From an uncultured Gammaproteobacteria bacterium (GTDB lineage Bacteria > Pseudomonadota > Gammaproteobacteria > JAADHQ01), in contig CAMYJD010000002.1 of the NCBI GenBank assembly GCA_947258655.1, forward strand, positions 62,001 through 126,000: a stretch of DNA of 64,000 nt, written 5' to 3'. Below are positions 16,023 through 24,462 of this stretch, one piece after another; the first letter of the stretch is position 1, and every line of letters starts with the position of its first letter. Position numbers and translations under genes: made by a program. Under the pieces are notes generated by a model that had not been told where the DNA came from, ran no database searches, and saw only the letters and a program-made list of their open reading frames with translations.

Positions 16023-17474
16023 TCAGCTTGATTTCAGATCATTCCAGATCGCCAACGCCCGCTGCCGACTCTGTGCCAGATCGACCATGGGTTCAGGATA
16101 GGTCTTGCCGAGTACGACCTCGGCCTGCTCAAGGACCTGTTGCGGTGCCTCCCAGGGCTGGTGGATCCATTTATCTGGAAGTGCCTGTAGCTCGGGGACC
16201 CAGCGGCGCACATAGCGTCCATCCGGGTCGAAGCGTTCTCCCTGTCGCACCGGGTTGAAGATACGGAAGAACGGCGCGGCATCCGCGCCGCAGCCCGCAG
16301 TCCATTGCCAGCCCATGGTATTGTTGGCCAGGTCCGCATCGACCAGAGTATCCCAGAACCATTGCGCCCCTTGTTGCCACGGGATCAACAGGTTTTTACT
16401 TAATAGAGAGGCTACGATCATGCGCACGCGATTGTGCATCCAGCCGCTGTACCACAGTTCGCGCATACCAGCGTCTACGATCGGAATACCGGTCATGCCT
16501 TGTTGCCAACGCTGAAGCTCTTTTTTATAACGACTTTTCCACGGGAATGCAGTAAAGCGTGTATCGAGCGGCTGCGTGTCAGTGTGTGGAAAATAATACA
16601 GCAATTGATAGGCGAAATCGCGCCAGCCCAATTGGCGCAGATAACATTCGGCGGCCTTGATTGCACCGCTATCTGTATGTGTGGTGCTCCAAACCTGTAT
16701 GCTGCGCCAGATTTCCCATGGACTGATTTCACCAAAATGCAAATATGGAGATAAACGTGATGTACCGCTAATGCCCGGGATATCTCGGCCATCTGGATAT
16801 TGCATTATGGTAGCGTCGAGAAAATTATGTATATATTTTCTCGCGGACATTTCGCCGGGTTGCCAGGTTTCGGTCAACCCCATATCCCATCGATTAGACG
16901 GTAATAGATTCAGTTCAGTAATTTTAATAGTATTACTGTTTTTCAGTTTGTCCGAAATCGCGGGGAAGTGTTTGGGTGGTGTAAAGCAGAATAGGGTAAT
17001 ACCGTTTTGTTGTATGGCTTTCCAGAACGGAGTGAATACACGATAGGGTGTACCGTCCTTTTTAAGCGTATTCCATGGCTCGGCCAGCAGTGAGCCATTG
17101 AAGCTGTAAACATTTACGGCTATTTCCAGTAGGGAATTTTTTATATTGCTATCACGTTCGATTGCGTCTGGTTCATAGCAGCGATTCCAGAAAACATGTC
17201 TGGCTGCAGTCGATCTACACAGTTGCATCAGAACCCGTTCTGCATTGCCGGCAAAAACCAGCAAATCAGAACCACGATGTCGCAATGATTGTTGTAATGC
17301 TGACAGACTATGATGCAGCCACCATTTACTTGCTGCACCCACTGGCCAATCCCGCTTTTCGGGTTCAACTATGTAAATGGGTATGACGAGCTGGTCAGAT
17401 TGCAGCGCAGCCTCCAGTGCCGGATTGTCCTGAAGACGGAGATCCTGCCTGAACCATACAATTGCTGTAGTCAT
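16023..17474 (-). CDS. phrB: class I deoxyribodipyrimidine photo-lyase
   Basis: 483 residues from ATG 17474 (a TTG lies two codons upstream). The N-terminal alpha/beta domain starts IVWFRQDLRLQDNP. The FAD-binding part shows SRLSPYLHFGEISPWEIW, QLGWRDFAYQLLYYFP, GMRELWYSGWMHNRVRMIVAS and WDTLVDADLANNTMGWQW. It uses blue light to split cyclobutane pyrimidine dimers in DNA. It follows the B12-type MerR gene by 16 bases, so both are transcribed from the promoter near 18.45 kb. This pairing is classical for LitR regulons. Confidence 0.95.
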   Translation of the reverse strand: MTTAIVWFRQDLRLQDNPALEAALQSDQLVIPIYIVEPEKRDWPVGAASKWWLHHSLSALQQSLRHRGSDLLVFAGNAERVLMQLCRSTAARHVFWNRCYEPDAIERDSNIKNSLLEIAVNVYSFNGSLLAEPWNTLKKDGTPYRVFTPFWKAIQQNGITLFCFTPPKHFPAISDKLKNSNTIKITELNLLPSNRWDMGLTETWQPGEMSARKYIHNFLDATIMQYPDGRDIPGISGTSRLSPYLHFGEISPWEIWRSIQVWSTTHTDSGAIKAAECYLRQLGWRDFAYQLLYYFPHTDTQPLDTRFTAFPWKSRYKKELQRWQQGMTGIPIVDAGMRELWYSGWMHNRVRMIVASLLSKNLLIPWQQGAQWFWDTLVDADLANNTMGWQWTAGCGADAAPFFRIFNPVRQGERFDPDGRYVRRWVPELQALPDKWIHQPWEAPQQVLEQAEVVLGKTYPEPMVDLAQSRQRALAIWNDLKSS

Positions 17475-17490
17475 GCCCAAGCGGTTTGTG

Positions 17491-18420
17491 CTAATTGTTC
17501 AGTCTGTTGGCGATGGTTTCGAGTCCCGCATGTATCTCTGTGCCGGCAGGTATAGCGCCGGCTGATTCTATGTCTTGTTGATAACGTGCACAAAGTGCCC
17601 CGCCAATAAATACCGGAACAGAAACATCGGCAACGAGATCGGGCAATTGCTTTTGCAGCAGATCCCTGCCTGCTCTGGTAAAACCGGATAATGTAATAGC
17701 GTCGCAGGGGCGTTTTTTCATGACAGCAGGAATCTGCCCCAATGGTAGGTTGGCACCCAGGATCAGGGTACGAAAACCCCGATGTATAGCTGCAAGGGCA
17801 AACAGCAGCATACCGCTTTCGTGTTGCTCGCCAGGCAGGCAGGCAATCAGTAATCTGGGTCCTGTGGCGCGCAGATTCATGTGCTGTATACGCGCACCCA
17901 GTTTGTTACGCAAGTACACACCGAAAAAATGCTCTTCGGCGATGCCGGAATCACTTTCTTTCCAGTGTGCGCCCAGTGTTTTTAGTAGAGGCGTAATCAG
18001 GCGCGAACTGACGAGATCCACGGGATATAGGGACAAGGCATCGTTATAGATATTGTCCAGGCGGTTTTCATCGAAATTGCCAACTGCATTGAGCATTATG
18101 TCCAGGTAATGACTCCAGATATCTGCAGACATCGTGTCAGGCGGGTTGATGTCACGTGTATGTCCCTGCTCCAGGAGTGGTTTCACCTGGCTGATGGCGA
18201 TGCCCTGATCGAGTAATGCCGTAATACGATGAATAAGTTCAATATCTTCTTTGGAATAAAGTCGGTGTCCCTTAGGCGTTCGCTCAGGTGTGATGAGTCT
18301 GTACCTGCGTTCCCAGGCGCGCAGGGTTATCGGATTGACACCCGTCAATGCAGATACTGTCCTGATCGGATAAAGACCGTTATCCTGAGTTTGTAAAAGT
18401 TGGTTAATTTTTGCAGACAT
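17491..18420 (-). CDS. litR: LitR/CarH-type MerR regulator with cobalamin-binding domain
   Basis: 309 residues from ATG 18420 (TTG at 18429 is in frame). The MerR helix-turn-helix lies at residues 17-85 (YPIRTVSALTGVNPITLRAWERRY). A four-helix cap follows with W153 and E163-H164, the W-x9-EH motif of CarH. Then comes a B12-binding Rossmann domain with GEQHESG, whose H200 matches the lower axial ligand of CarH. All known adenosylcobalamin-contact motifs are present, so it should be a tetrameric dark repressor that light disassembles. Its own promoter carries two TTATACAA boxes, suggesting autoregulation. Confidence 0.9.
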   Translation of the reverse strand: MSAKINQLLQTQDNGLYPIRTVSALTGVNPITLRAWERRYRLITPERTPKGHRLYSKEDIELIHRITALLDQGIAISQVKPLLEQGHTRDINPPDTMSADIWSHYLDIMLNAVGNFDENRLDNIYNDALSLYPVDLVSSRLITPLLKTLGAHWKESDSGIAEEHFFGVYLRNKLGARIQHMNLRATGPRLLIACLPGEQHESGMLLFALAAIHRGFRTLILGANLPLGQIPAVMKKRPCDAITLSGFTRAGRDLLQKQLPDLVADVSVPVFIGGALCARYQQDIESAGAIPAGTEIHAGLETIANRLNN

Positions 18421-18440
18421 CGTTTGCAATTCTGATCGGC

Positions 18441-18479
18441 TTGTATAAGATATTATAGCATATTGTATAATATTTGTAA
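18441..18479 (-). promoter_or_regulatory. extended -10 promoter of the litR-phrB operon with two TTATACAA boxes
   Basis: On the minus strand TGCTATAAT (18460-18452) is an extended -10; TTACAA (18479-18474) is a weak -35 at 16 bases. TTATACAA boxes at 18470-18463 and 18448-18441 flank the -10. A regulator bound there would block RNA polymerase. The boxes resemble those at 1.9, 13.6 and 22.5 kb. Confidence 0.6.
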
Positions 18480-18523
18480 GTGTATTTGATCGAAAGGAAA
18501 ACTAGATTGAAAGGAAAACTGCT

Positions 18524-18847
18524 ATGACCACCCTTCGTTCATTATCTTTACTGCGCAATGATCCGGAAGTAGCGCAAAAATTGCTGCGCGATGCAGAATG
18601 CGGCGATGTGGATGCGCAATATGAAGCAGGACTGATTTATGCGGAAGGAAGGGGAGTTGAGCAAAACGAGGCGCTGTCCTATTTCTGGCTTACCCTGGCT
18701 CGCGAACAGGGTGACGAGGATGCCGGCTTGTTACGCATGATCATCGCCGTTAATATGAGCGATGAAGATTATGCATGTGCCAGGTTATTACTGGAAAAAT
18801 ATAAATCCGCGGCATTTCATGTCGACGGCAATACTCCCATCCAATAA
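18524..18847 (+). CDS. small Sel1-repeat-like protein
   Basis: 107 residues. AECGDVDAQYEAGLIYAEGRGVEQNEALSYFW reads as one Sel1 unit (A..G...AQ..LG..Y..G.GV), followed by a degenerate second unit (LTLAREQGDEDAG). Such helical repeats bind proteins. No signal peptide. It is divergent from litR. AAAGGA lies upstream of the ATG; the sequence GAAAGGAAAACT occurs twice (18492-18503 and 18509-18520), so the ribosome site is duplicated. Function unknown. Confidence 0.75.
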   Translation: MTTLRSLSLLRNDPEVAQKLLRDAECGDVDAQYEAGLIYAEGRGVEQNEALSYFWLTLAREQGDEDAGLLRMIIAVNMSDEDYACARLLLEKYKSAAFHVDGNTPIQ

Positions 18848-18909
18848 CATCTACATGATTTCATAGTTGAACATGGTCACAGTATGTTTATCAAGGATTT
18901 CATGTCTTA

Positions 18910-19617
18910 CTACCAGGGCAATTGTTCACCATCAAATGCCCTGAAGCAGCCACTATCATTCGGCCTCAATGAATGCAATACATTCAGCATAGATATGACG
19001 CTTTGTTCTGGGCTATGCAATTGACCTTCGGGAACAAAACGCTGGAACGGTTTTGACAATGGCGTGTCCGTCGTGCCCGGATGCAGTGCGGCAACAGTGA
19101 CATTGGGTAAGCTTCGTCGCCACTCTATCGCCAAAGTTTTCAGGCACATGTTCAATGCCGCCTTGGATGCACGATAACTGATCCAGCCACCCAGATAATT
19201 ATCTTCGATACTGCCAACCCTGGCCGACAAGGTCGCGAAAATGGCCGGGCGCCGGTGTTTGAAATTCCTGACCGTGTGCTTGGCCAGTAACATACTGGCC
19301 AGAGTATTGATTCTGATATTGTCGATGAAGAAATCCACATCAAATTGACCAATGGTTTTTTCTGGACCATGCTCTGCAGTATGCAGCAATCCGGCTGCAT
19401 TAATGAGCCAGTCTATTTCCCCCAGTGTTGATGTCCATTGCTGGATTGATTGTTCATTGGTGATATCGAGTTGTGACCAGACGACCTTCGCATTGTTCAA
19501 CAACGGTTTAGTGTGATAGTAGGTTGCATGGATCTGCGCAACATCGGTGTGCATAATCAATTGCTCAATAAAGGCATTACCGATACCACCGGAGGCGCCA
19601 ATAATAACGATATTCAT
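18910..19617 (-). CDS. short-chain dehydrogenase/reductase (CsgA-like)
   Basis: 235 residues. Cofactor motif IIGASGGIG at the N terminus, then NAAG, the serine region TLSARVGSI and the catalytic YRASKAALN. The C-terminal VAALHPGTTDTPLSKPFQ is typical of the C-factor/CsgA-like subgroup. Substrate unknown. It is the last gene of the minus-strand operon that starts with the iron-sulphur photolyase; its start overlaps the preceding small membrane gene by ATGA. Similar SDRs are common in light- or singlet-oxygen-induced clusters. Confidence 0.87.
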   Translation of the reverse strand: MNIVIIGASGGIGNAFIEQLIMHTDVAQIHATYYHTKPLLNNAKVVWSQLDITNEQSIQQWTSTLGEIDWLINAAGLLHTAEHGPEKTIGQFDVDFFIDNIRINTLASMLLAKHTVRNFKHRRPAIFATLSARVGSIEDNYLGGWISYRASKAALNMCLKTLAIEWRRSLPNVTVAALHPGTTDTPLSKPFQRFVPEGQLHSPEQSVISMLNVLHSLRPNDSGCFRAFDGEQLPW

Positions 19618-19859
19618 GATCTTGCCAGTGCAGGCCCGCGGGCTTCAATGATCAATACTGATATGACCAGCAGCAGACGCATCGACAACACGGTCAACAT
19701 GCTGTACAACGCATACGCAAGCGCGCCGAGCAGGAAAATATCCAGTACTAGGCGATGACTCTTGTCATAATGGGGCAGTACCAATGTCAGTAGTGCAAGC
19801 ACTGCACCGATGCAGATAATGACATAAGCCATGTTTCTGTATGTGTGCATCGCTTTCAT
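19614..19859 (-). CDS. small inner-membrane protein
   Basis: 81 residues with two to three hydrophobic stretches (MAYVIICIGAVLALLTLVL; LDIFLLGALAYALYSML; LLLVISVLII). It overlaps both neighbours by four bases, so translation is coupled within the operon. No recognised family. Start at 19859 (MKAMHT) or three codons later. Confidence 0.65.
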   Translation of the reverse strand: MKAMHTYRNMAYVIICIGAVLALLTLVLPHYDKSHRLVLDIFLLGALAYALYSMLTVLSMRLLLVISVLIIEARGPALARS

Positions 19860-20302
19860 GGGTGCTCATTCTCCTGCGAGCTTGTTGCTGTTGTACTGGC
19901 CTGGTTGGCCGTTAATGAGCGATGTTGATCAGAATTTCGCCGCGCCAAACGCCAGCGTGCAAAGCGAACGTACAGCCATTCAAGTATGGCTGCTGTTCTG
20001 GTGACATGGATGATACGTGCCAGCCAGCGGTAATAGGGCAGGACTTCCCATAGTGTCAAAAATGCGGGTACACCACTGCGCATTGTTTGTCGTTTATCCA
20101 GTACATGTAGCCTGGACATGGCTGTGTCGTAGTCCAGGCCGTGTTGCTGCAGTGGCATTGATCGGTCGCTGATATCGATCCAGCAGACCTGCTTGTCTTG
20201 GTCCAGTTTGCGGTAATGGGCGATTTCGCGGGTACATAGCGGACAGGCACCATCATAGAATATGCTGACCTGTGTCGATTTTACTGTTGCATGAGCTTTC
20301 AT
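19856..20302 (-). CDS. DCC-family thiol-disulphide oxidoreductase (DUF393)
   Basis: 148 residues from the ATG at 20302; a longer frame runs to 20362 but would overlap the gene before it. The hallmark DGACPLCTREI (DxxCxxC) near the N terminus defines DUF393, with VPAFLTLWEVLPYYRWLARII in the second half. These thioredoxin-fold proteins are predicted redox enzymes or chaperones and commonly lie near photolyase genes. GAGA lies upstream of the start. Substrate unknown. Confidence 0.82.
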   Translation of the reverse strand: MKAHATVKSTQVSIFYDGACPLCTREIAHYRKLDQDKQVCWIDISDRSMPLQQHGLDYDTAMSRLHVLDKRQTMRSGVPAFLTLWEVLPYYRWLARIIHVTRTAAILEWLYVRFARWRLARRNSDQHRSLTANQASTTATSSQENEHP

Positions 20303-20343
20303 TATTTTCTCTGTTGTCGTCGATTTAAATATATTGTGGATCA

Positions 20344-20682
20344 TCACTCTGGCGACTGCCAACGCAGCAGTTCGATACTGTTGCCTTCACTGTCTGATAT
20401 ATAAATGGATTCTGTTCCATCGCGGTGTGGTGTTAACGGTCCGAAGCGATCGGCATGCGGATCTTCGAGTGCGAGGTGGGGTGGATGCTGATCCGCTTTG
20501 ACCAATGCCAGTTGCAGGTTGTCAAAACCAAGCATGGCCCAGGTATTGTCTGCATAAATCAGTATCGTGTTGAATCTGGACTGATACCAGCGAATAGCCC
20601 TGTCGATATCCTCGACAACAATCGCGACGTGATGTACATGGTCCAGTGTCTTCGTGTCATTCATCGTTGATACCGTCATCAT
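20344..20682 (-). CDS. VOC-superfamily (glyoxalase/dioxygenase fold) protein
   Basis: 112 residues. HVHHVAIVVEDIDRAIRWYQ at the N terminus and the C-terminal DSEGNSIELLRW are VOC landmarks, with histidine and glutamate positions that could hold a metal. Its reaction cannot be named from sequence. It overlaps the photolyase stop by ATGA. Confidence 0.8.
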   Translation of the reverse strand: MMTVSTMNDTKTLDHVHHVAIVVEDIDRAIRWYQSRFNTILIYADNTWAMLGFDNLQLALVKADQHPPHLALEDPHADRFGPLTPHRDGTESIYISDSEGNSIELLRWQSPE

Positions 20683-22232
20683 AATATGGATTTTTCCGTA
20701 CTTTGATCAATGCATTCGACGCGTATTTGTTCGGCCTGGCGCTGTATCAAGTGCCTGTTGTGTTTGTCGATGCGCGTCAGATTGCGCCACTGCAGGGCTA
20801 CACGCGGATGCTTGCCGAACCTGGATTGGTGGCGGATCAGGAAATCCCAATATAGTGTTGTAAAAGGACAGGCATCATCGCCTGTCGCATTGGCCGGATT
20901 GTAGCGGCATGAAGAACAGTAATTGCTCATGCGCTGGATATATTTGCCACTGGCAACATAGGGTTTGGTCGCAAGTAGTCCACCATCGGCATACTGTGAC
21001 ATACCCAACGTGTTGGGTAGCTCGACCCACTCCACAGCGTCGACGAACATGGCCAGATACCATTCATGAACCTTTTTCGGATCGACACCGAGTAGTAATG
21101 CAAACAGGCCGGTGACCATCAATCTTTGGATGTGATGTGCATAGCCATATTGCAAGATCTGGCCTATGGTCTCATGCAGACAGACCATATCTGTTGCTGC
21201 GCTCCAGTAAAAATCAGGTAATGGCAGGTTTGCGCCCAGGGCATTGTGTTCGATGTAGTCGGGCATATGCATCCAGTAGATGCCATGCATGAATTCACGC
21301 CAGCCGATGACCTGGCGTATAAAGCCTTCCACCGATTGTATTGGGGCCTGCTGCTTGTTCCAGGCCTCCAGTGTTGCGCTGACTACCTCGGCCGGTGACA
21401 GCAGTTTCAGGTTCAGGGCAGTGGACAGGCGTGAATGGAACAGGAACGGATGCCCTGTCCACATGGCATCCTGATAACGGCCGAACGAATACAGGCGATT
21501 ATCGATGAACTCGTGTAGTGCCTCCTGTGCCTGCGTGCGTGTTATTGGCCAGATCAGATTTTCTGTCGAGCCGGGATGTGCCGTAAATGCCTTATCGACC
21601 GCCAGCCTGACCCTGACAGTGGTAGTGTTGGCTTTGATGGTTCTTGGCTTCAGTAATATGCCCGGTCCCTGACTGGAAAAACTGGTGCGATTTTCCTGAT
21701 CGAAGTTCCATTGGCCACCGATCGGCTTGTTATTGTCCATTAGGGCGCCGGTCTTTTTGCGTACATAACGATAAAACGATTCCATGCGTAATTGCCTGTC
21801 ATCCCGTGCCCAGTCCCTGAACTCGTCGATATCGACTAGAAAATGTTTGTCGCTTCTGATGTCAATGGCAATATTATGTGTTGTGCATACCTGTTGGATG
21901 GATTCGAGTACGCGATAGTCGCCCGGCTGTACGACAGTGAGCGTGTCGGGGTTGTATTTACGGAAATCATGAGCGAGAGCCTCGGCCAATGTGGTGAACT
22001 GATGCTCGCCAAGTTTATGATAAATGACCCAGTGGCCACGCTTGCGCAGGGTCTTGGAAAAGTTGCGCATCGCAGACAGGAAAAGTACGATGCGTGCCTT
22101 GTGCGACCATACGTGCTCCGATTCATGGGGCACTTCCGCCATCCACACACAGTCCTGCTGTGTGTCCAGATGTTCCAGTGCGGTACTGTCCAGATTAAGC
22201 TGGTCACCGAGAATGACGATCAGTTTTTTCAT
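20679..22232 (-). CDS. iron-sulphur bacterial photolyase/cryptochrome (FeS-BCP)
   Basis: 517 residues from the ATG at 22232 (an in-frame ATG lies at 22250). The N terminus MKKLIVILGDQLNLDS is typical of COG3046. Cysteines C351, C439, C442 and C455 (in DMVCLHE, YCSSC and DDACPF) match, shifted by one, the [4Fe-4S] ligands of Agrobacterium PhrB. The histidine pair in YAHHIQRLMVTG matches its catalytic H366. Homologues repair (6-4) photoproducts. Together with the class I enzyme at 16.0 kb the island covers both main UV lesions. Confidence 0.92.
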   Translation of the reverse strand: MKKLIVILGDQLNLDSTALEHLDTQQDCVWMAEVPHESEHVWSHKARIVLFLSAMRNFSKTLRKRGHWVIYHKLGEHQFTTLAEALAHDFRKYNPDTLTVVQPGDYRVLESIQQVCTTHNIAIDIRSDKHFLVDIDEFRDWARDDRQLRMESFYRYVRKKTGALMDNNKPIGGQWNFDQENRTSFSSQGPGILLKPRTIKANTTTVRVRLAVDKAFTAHPGSTENLIWPITRTQAQEALHEFIDNRLYSFGRYQDAMWTGHPFLFHSRLSTALNLKLLSPAEVVSATLEAWNKQQAPIQSVEGFIRQVIGWREFMHGIYWMHMPDYIEHNALGANLPLPDFYWSAATDMVCLHETIGQILQYGYAHHIQRLMVTGLFALLLGVDPKKVHEWYLAMFVDAVEWVELPNTLGMSQYADGGLLATKPYVASGKYIQRMSNYCSSCRYNPANATGDDACPFTTLYWDFLIRHQSRFGKHPRVALQWRNLTRIDKHNRHLIQRQAEQIRVECIDQSTEKSIL

Positions 22233-22345
22233 GTGTGTGATAAGGCCCATTCAGTTTTTACAAACCCGTGTCGTGTCAGGGCCGAAACGCGGCCCTTGAG
22301 ATACACGAACCATTGCATGCATATGAACATGTATTGTCCATATAT

Positions 22346-22474
22346 TTATGCGGCCGCAAAAACAAGTCCGAGCACTATCATCAGCCCTAGCGGTGCATAG
22401 ACAATAGAGATAATCGTACGACAAATAAAGCAATCTTCTTGATCAGCCTGCAGTTGTTTGGTGTGATCGATCAT
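22346..22474 (-). CDS. 42-residue membrane protein with CxxC
   Basis: 42 residues read directly from the minus strand. The start at 22474 has a perfect GGAGG five bases upstream (GGAGGCCATC). The protein begins MIDHTKQLQADQEDCFICR and ends in one hydrophobic segment (YAPLGLMIVLGLVFAAA), so it is a single-pass protein with a CxxC knuckle next to the membrane. I know no named family. It is the first gene after the promoter at 22.55 kb, ahead of the iron-sulphur photolyase. Confidence 0.7.
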   Translation of the reverse strand: MIDHTKQLQADQEDCFICRTIISIVYAPLGLMIVLGLVFAAA

Positions 22475-22520
22475 GATGGCCTCCATATTCGTAATATAAA
22501 ATGTATAGGATATGATATGA

Positions 22521-22571
22521 ACAATAGTTGAACATTTACATTATGTCAAATTATTGTACAATGTTTATATA
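22521..22571. promoter_or_regulatory. divergent promoter pair with ATTGTACAAT operator
   Basis: Minus strand: -35 TTGACA (22549-22544), 17 bases, -10 TATTGT (22526-22521), driving the 42-residue protein and photolyase operon. Plus strand: -35 ATGTCA (22543-22548), 17 bases, -10 TATATA (22566-22571), driving the second MerR gene. The ten-base palindrome ATTGTACAAT (22553-22562) lies in the plus spacer and just upstream of the minus -35. The layout copies that at 13.6 kb. Confidence 0.65.
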
Positions 22572-22628
22572 AACAAATATTACTCATAATCTGTGCAGTC
22601 TAATCCTCAACATCGTGGGCGTAACATC

Positions 22629-23606
22629 ATGAAAAAAAACGATAATTCTGAAAAGCAGACGTACAAGATCGGCGCTGTTTCCAAAATGACGGGTATTCCT
22701 GCAGAAACCTTGCGGATATGGGAAAGGCGCTACCGCGTCGTCGAACCCGATCGCACCCCGGCCGGCGGACGACTTTACAGTCAGCGTGATATAAGTCGTC
22801 TTGCATTAATTAAAAGACTGGTCGATGCTGGCGATACTATCAGTTCGGTTGCCGCGCTAACGCTGGAAGAACTGGATTCTCGTGCAGCCGGTACCCGTCA
22901 AGCGCAGAGTACGCTGCGCATGCGAACTCAGGGGCGTAGATGTCGTGTGGTCGTGCTGGGAGAATCGTTAGCAATACAGATGAAGTCAGCGCAAACACAA
23001 TTGCAACAGCTGTCCATTGCAGGTTATTTTGGCAGCGACAAGGATCATGCGTCTGAAGTCAGGTCACTCGAACCCGATGTGCTGCTGCTTGAAATGTCCA
23101 CGTTGCACGAAGGTAGCGGCAAACAAATTACAGATTGGTTGCAGGCAACAGGTGCGGTCCATGTCATACTTGTCTACCGTTTTGGTAATACAGCAGCATT
23201 GGCGCACTTGCCTGCGTCAAAGTGTACGATCCTGCGTGCCCCGGTCGATCCACAGATGATCCAGGACCAATGTCAGGCCCTGTTTGCAACATCCATCAGT
23301 GCCACAGAAGAAGAACTGGATATGTCTGCTATAAGCACTGCTATGGTCATTCCACGTAAATACGATGACGAGACACTGGCGCGTGTGGCCCTGCATTCGG
23401 CAGCGATCAAATGCGAATGTCCGCGTCATCTGAGCGAGTTGGTCGCCAGTCTGGTAGCCTTTGAACAATACAGTAGCGAATGTGAAAGCCAGAGCCCGGA
23501 AGATGCGGCCTTGCATGCGTATCTTTACAATACCACATCACGTGCACGTGAAATGATCGAGAACGCATTGGCGCGGGTCATCAAGACCGAAAAGATTGAA
23601 ATTTAG
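22629..23606 (+). CDS. MerR-family regulator without B12-contact residues
   Basis: 325 residues from ATG 22629; an upstream GTG at 22593 has no ribosome site. The MerR helix-turn-helix is YKIGAVSKMTGIPAETLRIWERRYRVVEPDRT (residues ~12-80). The C-terminal half has a Rossmann-like VVVLGESLAIQ and LEPDVLLLEMSTL, reminiscent of the B12-binding fold. The W-x9-EH and GExHxxG motifs of the LitR protein at 17.5 kb are missing. It may be a light-insensitive partner or antagonist. It shares a promoter region with the photolyase operon. Confidence 0.85.
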   Translation: MKKNDNSEKQTYKIGAVSKMTGIPAETLRIWERRYRVVEPDRTPAGGRLYSQRDISRLALIKRLVDAGDTISSVAALTLEELDSRAAGTRQAQSTLRMRTQGRRCRVVVLGESLAIQMKSAQTQLQQLSIAGYFGSDKDHASEVRSLEPDVLLLEMSTLHEGSGKQITDWLQATGAVHVILVYRFGNTAALAHLPASKCTILRAPVDPQMIQDQCQALFATSISATEEELDMSAISTAMVIPRKYDDETLARVALHSAAIKCECPRHLSELVASLVAFEQYSSECESQSPEDAALHAYLYNTTSRAREMIENALARVIKTEKIEI

Positions 23607-23644
23607 TCATAGCTTTATATTTTTTCTCGATCATATTAAAGTGC

Positions 23645-23651
23645 TTGTACA
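23645..23651 (+). promoter_or_regulatory. isolated TTGTACA element before the ABC exporter
   Basis: TTGTACA lies 61 bases upstream of the exporter start, but no clear -35/-10 pair could be set around it. The exporter may belong to the same regulon; this is the weakest of the sites. Confidence 0.3.
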
Positions 23652-23711
23652 GAACCACCTGTATTCGTTTATGGTGGATTATCCGAGTTAGTTGTGTCAT
23701 CAGGGTGATAA

Positions 23712-24452
23712 ATGGCTAAGGAACATTATACACATGAACGACTGGACGAGCAGGTTGTGTTCCATGTGCATGGTGTCACCAAGACATATCAAATGGGGGA
23801 GGTGCAGGTGCACGCACTACGCGGTGTGGATCTGGACCTGTATCGTGGTGAATTTACCGTATTACTAGGCGCCTCGGGCAGTGGCAAATCAACCCTGTTG
23901 AATATCCTTGGCGGACTGGATACGCCGAGCGAAGGTCATGTGTTGTATGGGGAGCGCGATTTAACCCGCGCCAGTGAAGCCGAATTAACCGAGTATCGCC
24001 GCTATCATGTCGGCTTTGTGTTTCAGTTTTACAATCTTATTCCCAGTCTAACGGCCAGAGAAAATGTTGCCGTCGTCACCGAGATATCTCGCGCCCCGAT
24101 GCAGCCGGAGGAAGCCCTGCAACTGGTCGGCCTGGCTGAACGCATGGATCATTTTCCGGCGCAGCTGTCCGGCGGTGAACAACAGCGAGTAGCCATCGCC
24201 CGTGCCATTGCCAAGAAGCCCGATGTGCTGTTATGTGATGAACCGACGGGTGCGCTTGATTCAGCAACCGGCATCGTGGTGCTGGAGGCGCTACAACGGG
24301 TTAATGAGGAGTTGGGCACGAGCACAGTTGTGATAACCCATAACGCCGCTATTGCACAAATGGCAAACCGGGTCATTCATCTGGCTGATGGCAAGATCAG
24401 CGAGGTGCATACAAACAAGACCCGTTTGCAACCCGCGCAATTGAGCTGGTGA
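23712..24452 (+). CDS. ABC transporter ATPase, LolD/MacB type
   Basis: 246 residues. Walker A is [12 protein letters not shown], the signature [15 protein letters not shown] and Walker [14 protein letters not shown]-loop region TVVITHN. Sequence type is that of the LolD/MacB/DevA ATPases that power FtsX-type permeases (mechanotransmission exporters). It is followed after 10 bases by the permease and then by a membrane-fusion protein, so the three form one exporter. Substrate unknown; lipid or peptide export is common. Confidence 0.93.
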   Translation: MAKEHYTHERLDEQVVFHVHGVTKTYQMGEVQVHALRGVDLDLYRGEFTVLLGASGSGKSTLLNILGGLDTPSEGHVLYGERDLTRASEAELTEYRRYHVGFVFQFYNLIPSLTARENVAVVTEISRAPMQPEEALQLVGLAERMDHFPAQLSGGEQQRVAIARAIAKKPDVLLCDEPTGALDSATGIVVLEALQRVNEELGTSTVVITHNAAIAQMANRVIHLADGKISEVHTNKTRLQPAQLSW

Positions 24453-24462
24453 ACAGACCGCG

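Noticed and set aside
15865-16258. Plus-strand frames across the GGCC repeat and the photolyase end
   Set aside because: The apparent protein repeat is only the DNA repeat read through; no start signal or domain.
22251-22433. 60-codon minus-strand frame beginning MLYLSYDYLY
   Set aside because: It overlaps the better supported 42-residue gene in another frame and has no ribosome site.
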